From an uncultured bacterium (GTDB lineage: Bacteria; Pseudomonadota; Gammaproteobacteria; Burkholderiales; Burkholderiaceae_E): DNA of 15,327 nucleotides. Of this stretch, positions 1 through 8,327 are shown piece by piece. The notes under the pieces were generated by a model that was given only the letters and a program-made list of their open reading frames with translations, had not been told where the DNA came from and did not search any database. Where the stretch lies: contig CAIPGD010000438.1 in NCBI GenBank assembly GCA_903864485.1, positions 1-15,327 on the forward strand, given 5' to 3'. The position numbers and the translations under genes were made by a program. The first letter of the stretch is position 1. Each line of letters begins with the position of its first letter.

Positions 1-1102
1 CATGGGCAGCCGCCGTCTCGCGGCCAGCCCGAAAATCCTGGACCGCCCGGACTTCCCGAGCAGCCCGGACTTCGTCGGCTGATGCGGTCGAATAAACCAA
101 GATCGGGGCGTCGCCGAGATGCGACCCCATTTGCGACCCCATTTGTAACCCCATTTGCAATCCCAGTTTTGACGTCGCCCATTCAATGACCTCCAACACG
201 AGTGCATCGGGGTCGCGAATTGCTCGCTCGGGATCAATACGCCACGCGGGGTGGTGCACACGCATCCGCTCGACCTGCGCCTGGGTGGCGATCGAACAAC
301 TTCCAGCAATCACCAGGGCGGGGCCCCGAATCACGGGGAAATCGCTGGTCGGCTTGCCGGTCGCCGTGCCAAGGCTTCCTGCGGCACGGAGTTGGGCGGC
401 CAAGCCGATCGCCAATCCGGACCCGGCCACAGTGAGGGGCCAGTCGCTACATCCGAGGCCCAGAGTCAACAAATCCGACTCCGAGATCGCATCCGCAATT
501 ACCAATCTGGCGCCTTGCTCACGCAATTCGGTCAACGCTTGCGCCACAGCCGCAGGGCCCTGGGCCACCACCGGCCACCCAAGTAGTGCGACCGGGCGGC
601 GCGATTGCGCCTGCAATACGCGGACCAAATTAGCGTCGGTCATTGGAGTAAGCGGATGCTCGCGCATGCCCGTCTCTGACAGAAGCGCATCACCGACAAA
701 AAGATGCCCCCGATAAACCGTACGGGCATTCGCTGGGAAGGCTGGGCAAACCAGGGCAAGCTCCGTCCCGAGATCGTCCATCAAGGCCTCGGCAATTGGG
801 CCAATATTGCCTGCAGGCGTTGAATCAAAGGTGGAGCAGACTTTCGAGACGAATCGTGTGCAGCCCTGGGCTTGCAACCACGCGAGCGCTGCGCGCGAAT
901 CCGCAATGGCTTGCGCAACGGGAGCAGTTCGGGTTTTGAGTGCCACGACCACGGCATCGACTTCATGGGTCCACGATGCAAGCCCCTGAGCCTGCGGCAC
1001 ACCGATCACCTGAACCGTGCGCAGTCCCTGCTTAACGAGCATTCCAGCCAGATCGGTTGCGCCCGTAAAATCATCCGCGATGGCTCCGAGAATGACGCCC
1101 AC
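1..1102 (-). CDS. otnK: Four-carbon acid sugar kinase family protein (OtnK/DUF1537), C-terminus cut by window edge
   Basis: ATP-dependent kinase of the 3-oxo-tetronate/D-threonate kinase family, which phosphorylates C4 sugar acids in the cytoplasm. Reading the minus strand from a GTG at 1102 gives 367 open residues to the window edge; the family is usually about 420, so only the C-terminal end is missing. The N-terminus has the family signature GAIADDFTGATDLAG (residues about 5-19). The second domain starts with LVIAGSCSIATQAQV, the conserved GSCS..T..Q motif. AAAGGAGA (1108-1115) sits six bases before the GTG and decides the start. It begins 20 bases after the ABC gene stop, so it is probably cotranscribed with it. 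Two tandem duplications lie in the C-terminal half, one giving QMGS-type repeats and one giving RAV/REV repeats. In other bacteria the family sits with dehydrogenase (PdxA2/LtnD) and aldolase or isomerase partners, which may lie off the left edge. The family call is secure; the exact substrate is not. Confidence 0.88.
   Translation of the reverse strand, partial: MGVILGAIADDFTGATDLAGMLVKQGLRTVQVIGVPQAQGLASWTHEVDAVVVALKTRTAPVAQAIADSRAALAWLQAQGCTRFVSKVCSTFDSTPAGNIGPIAEALMDDLGTELALVCPAFPANARTVYRGHLFVGDALLSETGMREHPLTPMTDANLVRVLQAQSRRPVALLGWPVVAQGPAAVAQALTELREQGARLVIADAISESDLLTLGLGCSDWPLTVAGSGLAIGLAAQLRAAGSLGTATGKPTSDFPVIRGPALVIAGSCSIATQAQVERMRVHHPAWRIDPERAIRDPDALVLEVIEWATSKLGLQMGLQMGSQMGSHLGDAPILVYSTASADEVRAAREVRAVQDFRAGRETAAAH
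45..78 (-). repeat. 18-bp tandem duplication within otnK
   Basis: On the plus strand GCCCGGACTTCCCGAGCA (45-62) is followed directly by a second, partial copy that begins GCCCGGACTTC (63-73) and then diverges. The unit is six codons, so the frame is kept. The product reads RAVREV-RAVQDF on the minus strand. Confidence 0.7.
121..165 (-). repeat. 12-bp tandem repeat within otnK (about 3.7 copies)
   Basis: Plus-strand units GCGACCCCATTT (121-132), GCGACCCCATTT (133-144), GTAACCCCATTT (145-156) and a partial GCAATCCCAG (157-166). Two copies are identical. On the coding strand they encode LQMG/SQMG repeats, probably a surface loop between secondary-structure elements of the second domain. Confidence 0.85.
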
Positions 1103-1107
1103 CGAGT

Positions 1108-1115
1108 TCTCCTTT
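1108..1115 (-). promoter_or_regulatory. Ribosome-binding site of otnK
   Basis: AAAGGAGA on the minus strand, six bases before the GTG at 1102-1100. It is one of the best Shine-Dalgarno matches in the window and supports choosing the GTG, since no ATG is suitably placed. Confidence 0.75.
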
Positions 1116-1122
1116 CGCTTTT

Positions 1123-2949
1123 TTATGCAGCAAACTGTAACTCAGCCAGGCGGGCGTACAAACCATTGCGAGCGATCAGTTCAAGGTGGGTTCCAGCCTC
1201 GACCACCTGCCCCTGATCGAGAACGATGATCCGGTTGGCGCGCTGCACCGTCGCCAGTCGATGTGCGATGACAAGGGTCGTGCGTCCTTGCATGGCGGCT
1301 TCAAGGGCGTTTTGCACCGCTCGTTCATTTTCCGCATCCAGACTACTCGTAGCCTCGTCAAGCAGTAGGAGAGGCGCGTTGCGGATGATCGCGCGGGCAA
1401 TGGCAATCCGCTGCCGCTGCCCACCCGAAAGACGCACGCCGCGTTCGCCCAGGGGCGTCGCATAGCCTTGCGGTAAACGCGCAATGAACTCATGCGCCTG
1501 GGCTGCACGAGCGGCCGCTTCGACTTCCGCGTCTGTGGCCTCAGGGCGCCCATAGCGAATGTTGTCGCTTGCGTTCGCGGAAAAAATGACGGGCTCCTGC
1601 GGGACCAGTGCCATGCAGGCCCGAAGGGTTTCCAGCCCGAGGTCTTGAGTGGCCACCCCATCGAGTCGAATCACACCGGTCGATGGATCATAAAATCGCA
1701 ATAAGAGCTTCAGCAAGGTCGACTTTCCGGCCCCGGATGGACCCACTAAAGCCACCGTTTCGCCGCGCTCCAAGCGCAATGACACGGACTGCATCGCCGG
1801 TGTCGCCGGCCGCGATGGATACCAGAACGACACCGCGTCAAATTCGACGGTCAGGCCACCCGCATGGCCACCCGCATGACCTTCTGCGTTGCCTTCTGCA
1901 TTGCCTCCTTGATACCCACCCTCGGGATCCAGCGGTAAACGCGCAGGGTGCGCAGGCGAGACGATGCTCGGGCGGGTTTGCAGCCATTCAATCAACCGCT
2001 CGATCGCACCGGCCGCCCGTAAAAGTTCGCCCCAAACTTCAGCGAGCACGGCGGCACTCGATGCGACCATCGCAATTAAAATCACCGACTGGCCCAGCGT
2101 TCCCGCGCCGAGCTCACCGCGCACGACCGCTTGAGTCCCCAGATACAGCCCGCCAACCAGTGCTGCAAAAATCGCCACGATGACAAACGCCGTCAAGGCC
2201 GCGCGAACCTGGGTGCGCCGGATCGCCGTCGCAAACGCGCGCTGCGTCGCCTGGGCAAATCGGGTCGCTTCGCGAACCTCTTGGCCAAAAGCTTGCACGA
2301 TTGCAATCGCACCAAGCGTCTCTCCGGCCATCGCCGAAGCATCCGCCACCCGATCCTGACTCGCCCGCGATAACCGCCGCACCCGCCGGCCAATCAGAAT
2401 CGCTGGCAGTACCACACCGCCAATCGCGCCCAGAACCGACAACGAGATCATTGGACTGGCCAGGATGAGCATCACCATCCCACCCACAAACAACACGGCG
2501 TTACGCAGGCCCATCGACAGGCTAGAGCCCACAACGCTCTGCACGAGAGTCGTATCAGCAACTAGTCGCGACAGCACGTCCCCGGTGGGAAGTGATTCAA
2601 AAAATAAAGCATCCTGGCGCAATAAATGCGCGTAGACCGCATCGCGAAGATCGGCCGTCACACGTTCACCCAGCCACGACACCATATAAAAGCGCGCGGA
2701 CGTCAGGAGTCCGGTGGCGATACTGATGCCCATCAGCCACCCAAATCGTTCGCGCAGGATCGTCGGCCGATCGGCCGGTAATGCGGCCAGTGCGGTATCC
2801 ACCAACTCCCTTAGCGCGAGCGGGATGGCCAAAGTGCAGATCGCCGCCAACCCGAGAAAAAGCAACGCCAGCGCAACCGCCTTCCAATACGGCCGAACGA
2901 AGGGCAATAGCGCCCGGAGCGCCTCGGGGAGTGCCTTTTTAGTCGACAT
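1123..2949 (-). CDS. ABC half-transporter, MsbA-like ABCB type exporter (permease fused to ATPase)
   Basis: 608-residue fused exporter half. Six predicted membrane helices (about residues 24-46, 70-90, 150-165, 170-188, 252-272, 287-305) are followed by a complete ATPase domain. Visible motifs are Walker A GPSGAGKST (403-411), Q-loop Q451, signature LSGGQ (507-511), Walker B LLLLDEATSSLD (527-538, catalytic E532) and H-loop H563. It should homodimerise in the inner membrane and export a lipid or hydrophobic compound; MsbA is a lipid A flippase, but the substrate here cannot be read from sequence. The linker between the two domains (about 344-365) carries a tandem GNAEGNAEGHAGGHAGG repeat. The ATG start overlaps the tas stop as TGATG, so translation is probably coupled; otnK follows 20 bases later. 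Confidence 0.93.
   Translation of the reverse strand: MSTKKALPEALRALLPFVRPYWKAVALALLFLGLAAICTLAIPLALRELVDTALAALPADRPTILRERFGWLMGISIATGLLTSARFYMVSWLGERVTADLRDAVYAHLLRQDALFFESLPTGDVLSRLVADTTLVQSVVGSSLSMGLRNAVLFVGGMVMLILASPMISLSVLGAIGGVVLPAILIGRRVRRLSRASQDRVADASAMAGETLGAIAIVQAFGQEVREATRFAQATQRAFATAIRRTQVRAALTAFVIVAIFAALVGGLYLGTQAVVRGELGAGTLGQSVILIAMVASSAAVLAEVWGELLRAAGAIERLIEWLQTRPSIVSPAHPARLPLDPEGGYQGGNAEGNAEGHAGGHAGGLTVEFDAVSFWYPSRPATPAMQSVSLRLERGETVALVGPSGAGKSTLLKLLLRFYDPSTGVIRLDGVATQDLGLETLRACMALVPQEPVIFSANASDNIRYGRPEATDAEVEAAARAAQAHEFIARLPQGYATPLGERGVRLSGGQRQRIAIARAIIRNAPLLLLDEATSSLDAENERAVQNALEAAMQGRTTLVIAHRLATVQRANRIIVLDQGQVVEAGTHLELIARNGLYARLAELQFAA
1854..1913 (-). repeat. 12-bp tandem repeat in the ABC exporter linker (about 5 units)
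   Basis: Plus-strand units GGCCACCCGCAT (1854-1865 and 1866-1877, identical), GACCTTCTGCGT (1878-1889), TGCCTTCTGCAT (1890-1901) and TGCCTCCTTGAT (1902-1913). They encode the HAGG/NAEG repeats in the linker between the membrane and ATPase domains, the part most tolerant of length change. The outer units have decayed, which suggests successive duplications of different ages. Confidence 0.85.
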
Positions 2950-4010
2950 CAGGGCGCGGGGTTCGGCATCCGCTGATGGATCGATTCGATTCCTGCAATC
3001 ACTTCAAGTGGCAATTCCAAGTCAATGCTGGCGATGTTTGCTTCGAGCTGCTCGATTGAAGTCGCCCCAATAATGTTGGATGTCAGAAAGGGGCGGGAAT
3101 TCACGTAGGCCAGCGCCCCTTGCGCCGGATCGATTCCGTGACGCCGAAACAGGTCGACATATTCAGCGATAGCGGCCTGCGTCGTCGGGCTGCTGTAGCG
3201 CGAGAATCGCTCGAATAAGGTAATCCGAGCACCTGCTGGACGAGCCCCTTGAAAATATTTTCCACTCAACCAACCAAACGCCAGAGGGGAATAGGCCAGG
3301 AGTCCAACGCCATCGCGCATCGCAAATTCGGCCAGGCCAATCTCAAAAATTCGATTAACCAGACTGTAGGGATTCTGAATCGAGACAATCCTTGGCAACT
3401 CGGAGTTCCCTTGATGCGAAGCGGCCTGCAAAAAACGCGCAACGCCCCAGGGGGTTTCGTTGGATACGCCGATTTGTCGAATTTTGCCGGCCCGGATCAA
3501 TTGTCCGAGCGCGTCCAGCGTTTCTTCGATCGGGACGGTCTCCTCACCTTCGACATGCTCGTACCCCATCTGGCCAAAGCAATTGGTGCTCCGGTCGGGC
3601 CAGTGCAGTTGGTACAGATCAAGGTAATCGGTCTGTAGACGACGCAAACTGTCATTGACGGCTTCGGTCAGGTTAGTCGCATTAAAAGCCAGCCGTCCAT
3701 CGCGAATATGCGACGGTCGCGTGGGGGTTCGACTTGGACCCGCGGCTTTGGTTGCCAACACGATTTGGTCGCGTCGCGAGGGCCGCTGGGCCAGCCATGT
3801 CCCGATAAACGTTTCGGTGCGCCCCGCCGTGTCGGGCTTGGGTGGGACCGGATACATTTCTGCCGTGTCGATCAGATTCACCCCCGCTGCCAAGGCGGCA
3901 TCGAGTTGAGAATGGGCTTCTACTTCGGTGTTTTGCTGGCCCCAGGTCATGGTGCCTAATGCAATCTGGCTGACCCTTGGGCCATTCGGTCCGAGTACGC
4001 GGAATTTCAT
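2949..4010 (-). CDS. tas: Tas-type NADP(H)-dependent aldo/keto reductase
   Basis: 353-residue cytoplasmic oxidoreductase of the aldo/keto reductase superfamily, closest in my recollection to E. coli Tas (YgdS). Diagnostic stretches are LGTMTWGQQN, LIDTAEMYPVPPKP, DYLDLYQLHWP, IGVSNETPWGV, IQNPYSLVNR and LLAYSPLAFG. The catalytic tetrad is visible as D48, Y53, K88 and H136. Length matches Tas (about 346). The start is well supported: AGGGAGA lies six bases before the ATG, overlapping the stop of the MFS gene 11 bases upstream. The stop shares one base with the ABC gene start (TGATG). The physiological substrate of Tas proteins is poorly defined; reduction of an aldehyde or ketone with NADPH is the family role. 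The call is firm for the family, good for the symbol. Confidence 0.92.
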   Translation of the reverse strand: MKFRVLGPNGPRVSQIALGTMTWGQQNTEVEAHSQLDAALAAGVNLIDTAEMYPVPPKPDTAGRTETFIGTWLAQRPSRRDQIVLATKAAGPSRTPTRPSHIRDGRLAFNATNLTEAVNDSLRRLQTDYLDLYQLHWPDRSTNCFGQMGYEHVEGEETVPIEETLDALGQLIRAGKIRQIGVSNETPWGVARFLQAASHQGNSELPRIVSIQNPYSLVNRIFEIGLAEFAMRDGVGLLAYSPLAFGWLSGKYFQGARPAGARITLFERFSRYSSPTTQAAIAEYVDLFRRHGIDPAQGALAYVNSRPFLTSNIIGATSIEQLEANIASIDLELPLEVIAGIESIHQRMPNPAP

Positions 4011-4013
4011 CGA

Positions 4014-4024
4014 GTTTCTCCCTA
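4014..4024 (-). promoter_or_regulatory. Ribosome-binding site of tas overlapping the upstream stop codon
   Basis: On the minus strand the MFS stop TAG runs into TAGGGAGA and the tas ATG follows after AACTCG. The overlap of stop and Shine-Dalgarno sequence suggests terminating ribosomes pass on to tas. Confidence 0.65.
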
Positions 4025-5713
4025 GGTGCGGCTGGCAGGATACAGGGTTGATTCGCCCGGCTTAGTGCCCTGCGGTTCTGATGGTTCTGATGGTTCTAAT
4101 GGCTCTAATGGTTCTAACGGGTGGGCGATCATGCGCAGGACCCGTGGTGGCGTTTCGCCGACGTGGAGAGCATATTTTTTTGCGCGCAGTTCAAGATCTG
4201 CCTCGGTCAAACGCTCATGCTGACGCAAATGCCCGACCCACGATTCATCCAGAAACCATTCAACAAATCGATCGGGTTCGGCCGAATCTCTAAATAACTC
4301 CCACGATAAAGCGCCGTTACGCAGGCGATGACGCCGACTCTCGACCATCAAGGCGACAAACGCATCGACCTTGGCGGTTTCGACGACATATTCAATCGTC
4401 ACCATCACCGGACCCCGGCTCATGTCCATCGAACGATCGGCTTGCGGCGCATGCCAATCGCGCGCGGGTTGAAGATCTGCCGGCCGATGGTCACTTAACG
4501 CGAAACGGCGCGCAACCAGAACGGCGGTCAAACTGCTCATTAATGCGGCGGCGATCAGAGTGCCATGCAGTTCGGTCTGCTCCGCGACTTTGCCCCAGAT
4601 CGCCGCGCCCAATGCGCTGCCGCCCATCATCGACATCTGGAAAATGGCCATTCCACGGGCGCGAATCCAGTCTGGCAAGCCTAATTGCGCCGCCACCGTC
4701 ATCGTGTTGGCTGCGCCAATCCAACCCACGCCTGCGATTAGCATGGCGGGTGCAGCCACCCAAATATTGGGTGCGGTCGCAACGATCAATGCCGCGGCCG
4801 CGTTCAGTAAGGAGGCACGGACAACTAGCTGATTACGCGAATACGTATCCCGAAAACGTGGCAACACCAGCACACCCACAATTGCACCCAAACCCATCAG
4901 TGCGAGGAGCAGGGTATAGGTGGCGGCATTGCCACCGGGGAGACTACGGGCCAACAATGGCAACAACGCCATCTGTGGCACTGCATTCAAAAAGAATAAG
5001 GCCGCTCGCCACATCGCTGCCTGCAGCGGGGGCGATTGGCGAACAAATTGAAGCCCAACTCGGATCGCCCCAAAAAAGCGTTCCGCGGGCAGGGCGCGGG
5101 TTGTGACTTCTCGACGCCAGCGCAAAATCGCCCAAGTCGCACCCAATGAAAGGAGTGCATTTAAGATGAAGACCGCCGAGGGACCCAAGCTGGCAATCAG
5201 GGCTCCCGCCAGAATCGGGCCGACGATTCGAGAACCGTTCATCGAAATGCCGTTGAGCGCAAGAGCCGCCGGCAACTCGCTACGGGGAACAATTTCCGGG
5301 GTAATCGCCGCAAATACTGGCCACCGTAATGCCAGGCCAATTCCGTGGAGAAAGGTCAAAACCAATAACCAAGTCGCATCCAGCGTTTCCGTGAAAGACG
5401 CCAGGGCTAAGGCAATCCCCACCACCACGACCCAAAGCTGGGTCATCGCAAACCATCGTCTGCGATCAAGAATGTCTGCAAGCGCCCCGCTGGGAACTCC
5501 GAGCAAAAACACGGGCAAGGTCGATGCCGCTTGAACCAGGGCCACCAAGAGCGGTGAAGTGGTGAGGCTGGTCATCAACCAGCCCGCCGCCACATCATTG
5601 GCCCACATCACCGTATTGGCGACTAGCCACACCAGCCACAAGCGTCGGAACACGGCGCCAGCCAAGGGCTTAAGAGCCTCTGGCCAGCGCACGTGTCTAA
5701 ATAGCGTGTTCAC
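4022..5713 (-). CDS. MFS exporter (MFS_3/'transmembrane secretion effector' family) with C-terminal ABM-like domain
   Basis: 563 residues. Residues 1-405 form a hydrophobic MFS core with about 12 helices, of the EntS-like MFS_3 family, with the loop motif GALADILDRRRW (76-87) at the helix 2-3 turn. Residues about 434-533 are soluble and look like an antibiotic-biosynthesis-monooxygenase (ABM)-type alpha/beta domain (VTIEYVVETAKVDAFVALM..., ending RVLRMIAHPL). This fused arrangement is known from many proteobacteria and probably makes an exporter of unknown substrate in the inner membrane. The start is a GTG at 5713, 22 bases past the gyrB stop; the Shine-Dalgarno sequence is poor (AAGG well upstream). 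The tail beyond 533 is an EPL/EPS repeat followed by a short unconserved end. The fold is confident; the substrate is unknown. Confidence 0.9.
   Translation of the reverse strand: MNTLFRHVRWPEALKPLAGAVFRRLWLVWLVANTVMWANDVAAGWLMTSLTTSPLLVALVQAASTLPVFLLGVPSGALADILDRRRWFAMTQLWVVVVGIALALASFTETLDATWLLVLTFLHGIGLALRWPVFAAITPEIVPRSELPAALALNGISMNGSRIVGPILAGALIASLGPSAVFILNALLSLGATWAILRWRREVTTRALPAERFFGAIRVGLQFVRQSPPLQAAMWRAALFFLNAVPQMALLPLLARSLPGGNAATYTLLLALMGLGAIVGVLVLPRFRDTYSRNQLVVRASLLNAAAALIVATAPNIWVAAPAMLIAGVGWIGAANTMTVAAQLGLPDWIRARGMAIFQMSMMGGSALGAAIWGKVAEQTELHGTLIAAALMSSLTAVLVARRFALSDHRPADLQPARDWHAPQADRSMDMSRGPVMVTIEYVVETAKVDAFVALMVESRRHRLRNGALSWELFRDSAEPDRFVEWFLDESWVGHLRQHERLTEADLELRAKKYALHVGETPPRVLRMIAHPLEPLEPLEPSEPSEPQGTKPGESTLYPASRT
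4074..4118 (-). repeat. 9-bp tandem repeat in the MFS exporter tail (5 units)
   Basis: Plus-strand units GGTTCTGAT (4074-4082, 4083-4091), GGTTCTAAT (4092-4100), GGCTCTAAT (4101-4109) and GGTTCTAAC (4110-4118). They encode a Glu-Pro-Leu/Ser repeat just after the ABM-like domain. The acidic, proline-rich tail is probably extended and cytoplasmic. Confidence 0.88.
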
Positions 5714-5735
5714 ACGTCAGTTAAGGCCTTTCGCG

Positions 5736-8300
5736 TTAGACATCAATGTTGCGAGCAATGAGTGCATTACGTTCGATAAATGCTCGCCTAGGTTCGACCT
5801 CATCACCCATCAGCGTTGTAAAGATCTGATCCGCGCCAATGGCGTCATCAATACGCACCTGGAGCAAGCGCCGAACACTTGAATCCATGGTGGTTTCCCA
5901 AAGCTGCGATGGATTCATCTCACCCAGGCCTTTATAACGCTGGCGACTCACTCCGCGCTCGGCTTCAGACAGTAACCAGCGCATAGCCTCTCTAAAATCA
6001 GCCACGGGGTGACTGCGTTTGTCACCAACGGTTCGATCGGCAACTGCGCGATCTGCGACGACGCCATCGGCAGAGACTTCCTCGGCTTCACCCCGTGGCC
6101 TGCGCTCACGACCGCGCCTGATTTCTGCTCCCGCACCGATTAAGTCAACGACCAGTCGGGCGCAATCGATGAGGATTTCATAATCCCCCGACTCGACAAA
6201 ATCGGCGTCCATCACACTGACTTTGACATTGCCATGAACACGTCTTGAAATGCGTAAAGTCCAACGCTCATGACGTTCATCAAACTGTGCTTGAACCGCG
6301 GGTGCATTGATCTGAGCAACAACCGGTAATCCTTTTGAGAGGGCCGCCTGCAATCGCTCGGCACTGCCAATCGCCTGGCCTTCATCGCTTAAATTCAGTT
6401 CGCAACCGTCCATGATTGCGCTCAAGGCTTCAGCATCGAGAATCACCGAGAGCCGATCAACAACCGCTTGCGCCAACAAAAAACGACGGGCCAATTCACT
6501 CAGTGCATCACCCTGAATCGACGTGGCTCCGCCTTGCGGCACGAGCTCTGCACCCTCGAGCGCGAGCGTCAGCATGTGCTGATTGAGCTCGTAATCGTCT
6601 TTCAGATAGCGTTCATCCCGACCATGTTTAACTTTGTAAAGAGGTGGTTGCGCAATGTAGACGTGACCGCGCTCGATCAATTCAGGCATTTGTCGATAGA
6701 AGAACGTCAACAGCAGCGTCCGAATATGACTTCCGTCAACATCCGCGTCGGTCATGATGATGATGCGGTGGTAACGAAGTTTGTCGAGTGAATAATCTTC
6801 AACACCAATTCCGGTTCCTAAAGCGGTAATGAGTGTTGCGATTTCTGCGCTCGCCAGTAACTTGTCAAAACGGGCCTTTTCGACATTCAGAATTTTGCCC
6901 TTCAGGGGCAAGATCGCCTGGAACTTACGGTCTCGGCCCTGCTTCGCGGAACCCCCTGCGCTATCACCCTCAACAATGAAAAGTTCCGCTCGCGCCGGAT
7001 CACGTTCCTGACAATCGGCCAATTTACCGGGCAAACCCAGGCCGTCGAGCAGTCCTTTGCGCCGCGTCATTTCGCGCGCACGACGCGCGGCTTCTCGGGC
7101 CCGCGCCGCATCCACAATTTTGCCGCAAATAATTTTAGCGTCCGCCGGTCGTTCTTCTAAAAATTGTTCCAACGCACGTCCGACCAACTCTTCAACCGGC
7201 GCACGAACCTCGCTCGATACGAGTTTCTCTTTGGTCTGACTCGAGAATTTAGGCTCCGGTACTTTGACGCTTAAGACGCAGGCAAGACCTTCACGCATGT
7301 CGTCACCAGTCGTTTCGACCTTCGCTTTGCGGGCGAATTCATGATCGGTGATGTATTTGTTCATCACCCGAGTCATCGCCGCGCGTAATCCGGTTAAGTG
7401 CGTACCCCCGTCACGTTGCGGAATGTTGTTCGTGAAACATAAAACTTGTTCCCCATACCCGTCATTCCATTGCATCGCCACTTCAACCGAAATTCCTTCG
7501 CGACTGGCCTCGGCATAAAATGTGGTTGGATGAATGATTGCTTTATTTTTGTTGATATATTCGACAAACCCCCGAACCCCACCCGAGAACGCAAAATTCT
7601 CTTCTTTGCCAGTTCGTTGATCGAGTAATCGAATCTTGACGCCATTATTCAGGAATGATAGTTCCCGGATTCGTTTGGCTAATACATCGTAGTGATACTC
7701 AACCAGACCAAAAATCTCGATGTCGGCCAAGAAGTGAACTTCGGTTCCTTTTTTATCGCTCTGTCCGATGCAGCGAATTGGTGAGACTTGTACCTCTGTA
7801 CCATCCGGTCCGCGTTGTTTCTCAACCAGTCGATTAATAACCGCACCGCGCTCAAATTCCATTTGATGAACTTTGCCATCGCGTCGGATCGTGACCTTAA
7901 GCCATTGCGACAGTCCATTGACACATGAAACTCCGACCCCATGTAATCCACCGGAAACCTTGTAGCTGTTTTGATCAAACTTGCCACCTGCATGAAGCTC
8001 CGTCATGACAATTTCCGCGGCACTGCGCGGAGGTTCATGTCGGTCATCAAACTTAATACCTGTTGGGATTCCTCGCCCGTTATCAATCACACTGATTGAA
8101 TTGTCAGTATGAATTGTCACGGTAATATCATCGCAATGGCCTGCAAGCGCCTCGTCAATGGCGTTATCGAGAACTTCGAATACTAAATGATGTAATCCGG
8201 TGCCGTCCGAGGTATCTCCAATGTACATTCCGGGTCGTTTTCGAACCGCTTCCAATCCTTCGAGAATTTGGATCGATGAAGCTGAATAATCCTGTGTCAT
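5736..8300 (-). CDS. gyrB: DNA gyrase subunit B
   Basis: 854-residue ATPase subunit of gyrase, which introduces negative supercoils together with GyrA. The GHKL ATPase domain is intact: E42, N46, DNGRGIP (73-79) and GLHGVG (118-123), with the same numbering as E. coli. The TOPRIM domain has EGDSAGG (444-450) and DADVD (518-522). The C-terminal QRYKGLGEMN (787-796) is followed by the usual tail. The proteobacterial insert (about 560-740) is present. Residues D446 and K467, equivalent to E. coli D426 and K447 where quinolone-resistance changes are known, are the sensitive type. An unusual short Arg-rich stretch and VADRAVADRT repeat (about 728-760) extends the insert and makes the protein about 50 residues longer than the E. 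coli one. It starts 27 bases after dnaN; the ribosome-binding site is weak, so coupling with dnaN is likely. Confidence 0.98.
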   Translation of the reverse strand: MTQDYSASSIQILEGLEAVRKRPGMYIGDTSDGTGLHHLVFEVLDNAIDEALAGHCDDITVTIHTDNSISVIDNGRGIPTGIKFDDRHEPPRSAAEIVMTELHAGGKFDQNSYKVSGGLHGVGVSCVNGLSQWLKVTIRRDGKVHQMEFERGAVINRLVEKQRGPDGTEVQVSPIRCIGQSDKKGTEVHFLADIEIFGLVEYHYDVLAKRIRELSFLNNGVKIRLLDQRTGKEENFAFSGGVRGFVEYINKNKAIIHPTTFYAEASREGISVEVAMQWNDGYGEQVLCFTNNIPQRDGGTHLTGLRAAMTRVMNKYITDHEFARKAKVETTGDDMREGLACVLSVKVPEPKFSSQTKEKLVSSEVRAPVEELVGRALEQFLEERPADAKIICGKIVDAARAREAARRAREMTRRKGLLDGLGLPGKLADCQERDPARAELFIVEGDSAGGSAKQGRDRKFQAILPLKGKILNVEKARFDKLLASAEIATLITALGTGIGVEDYSLDKLRYHRIIIMTDADVDGSHIRTLLLTFFYRQMPELIERGHVYIAQPPLYKVKHGRDERYLKDDYELNQHMLTLALEGAELVPQGGATSIQGDALSELARRFLLAQAVVDRLSVILDAEALSAIMDGCELNLSDEGQAIGSAERLQAALSKGLPVVAQINAPAVQAQFDERHERWTLRISRRVHGNVKVSVMDADFVESGDYEILIDCARLVVDLIGAGAEIRRGRERRPRGEAEEVSADGVVADRAVADRTVGDKRSHPVADFREAMRWLLSEAERGVSRQRYKGLGEMNPSQLWETTMDSSVRRLLQVRIDDAIGADQIFTTLMGDEVEPRRAFIERNALIARNIDV

Positions 8301-8327
8301 CGCAATATCTTTTGAGTAGAAGGCAAA

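Noticed and set aside
186..716. 176-residue plus-strand open frame
   Set aside because: It is antisense to the well-supported otnK frame and has a low-complexity Ser/Arg/Thr composition typical of shadow frames in GC-rich DNA.
1176..1661. 161-residue minus-strand frame
   Set aside because: It lies wholly inside the ATPase domain of the ABC gene in another frame and shows no recognisable family.
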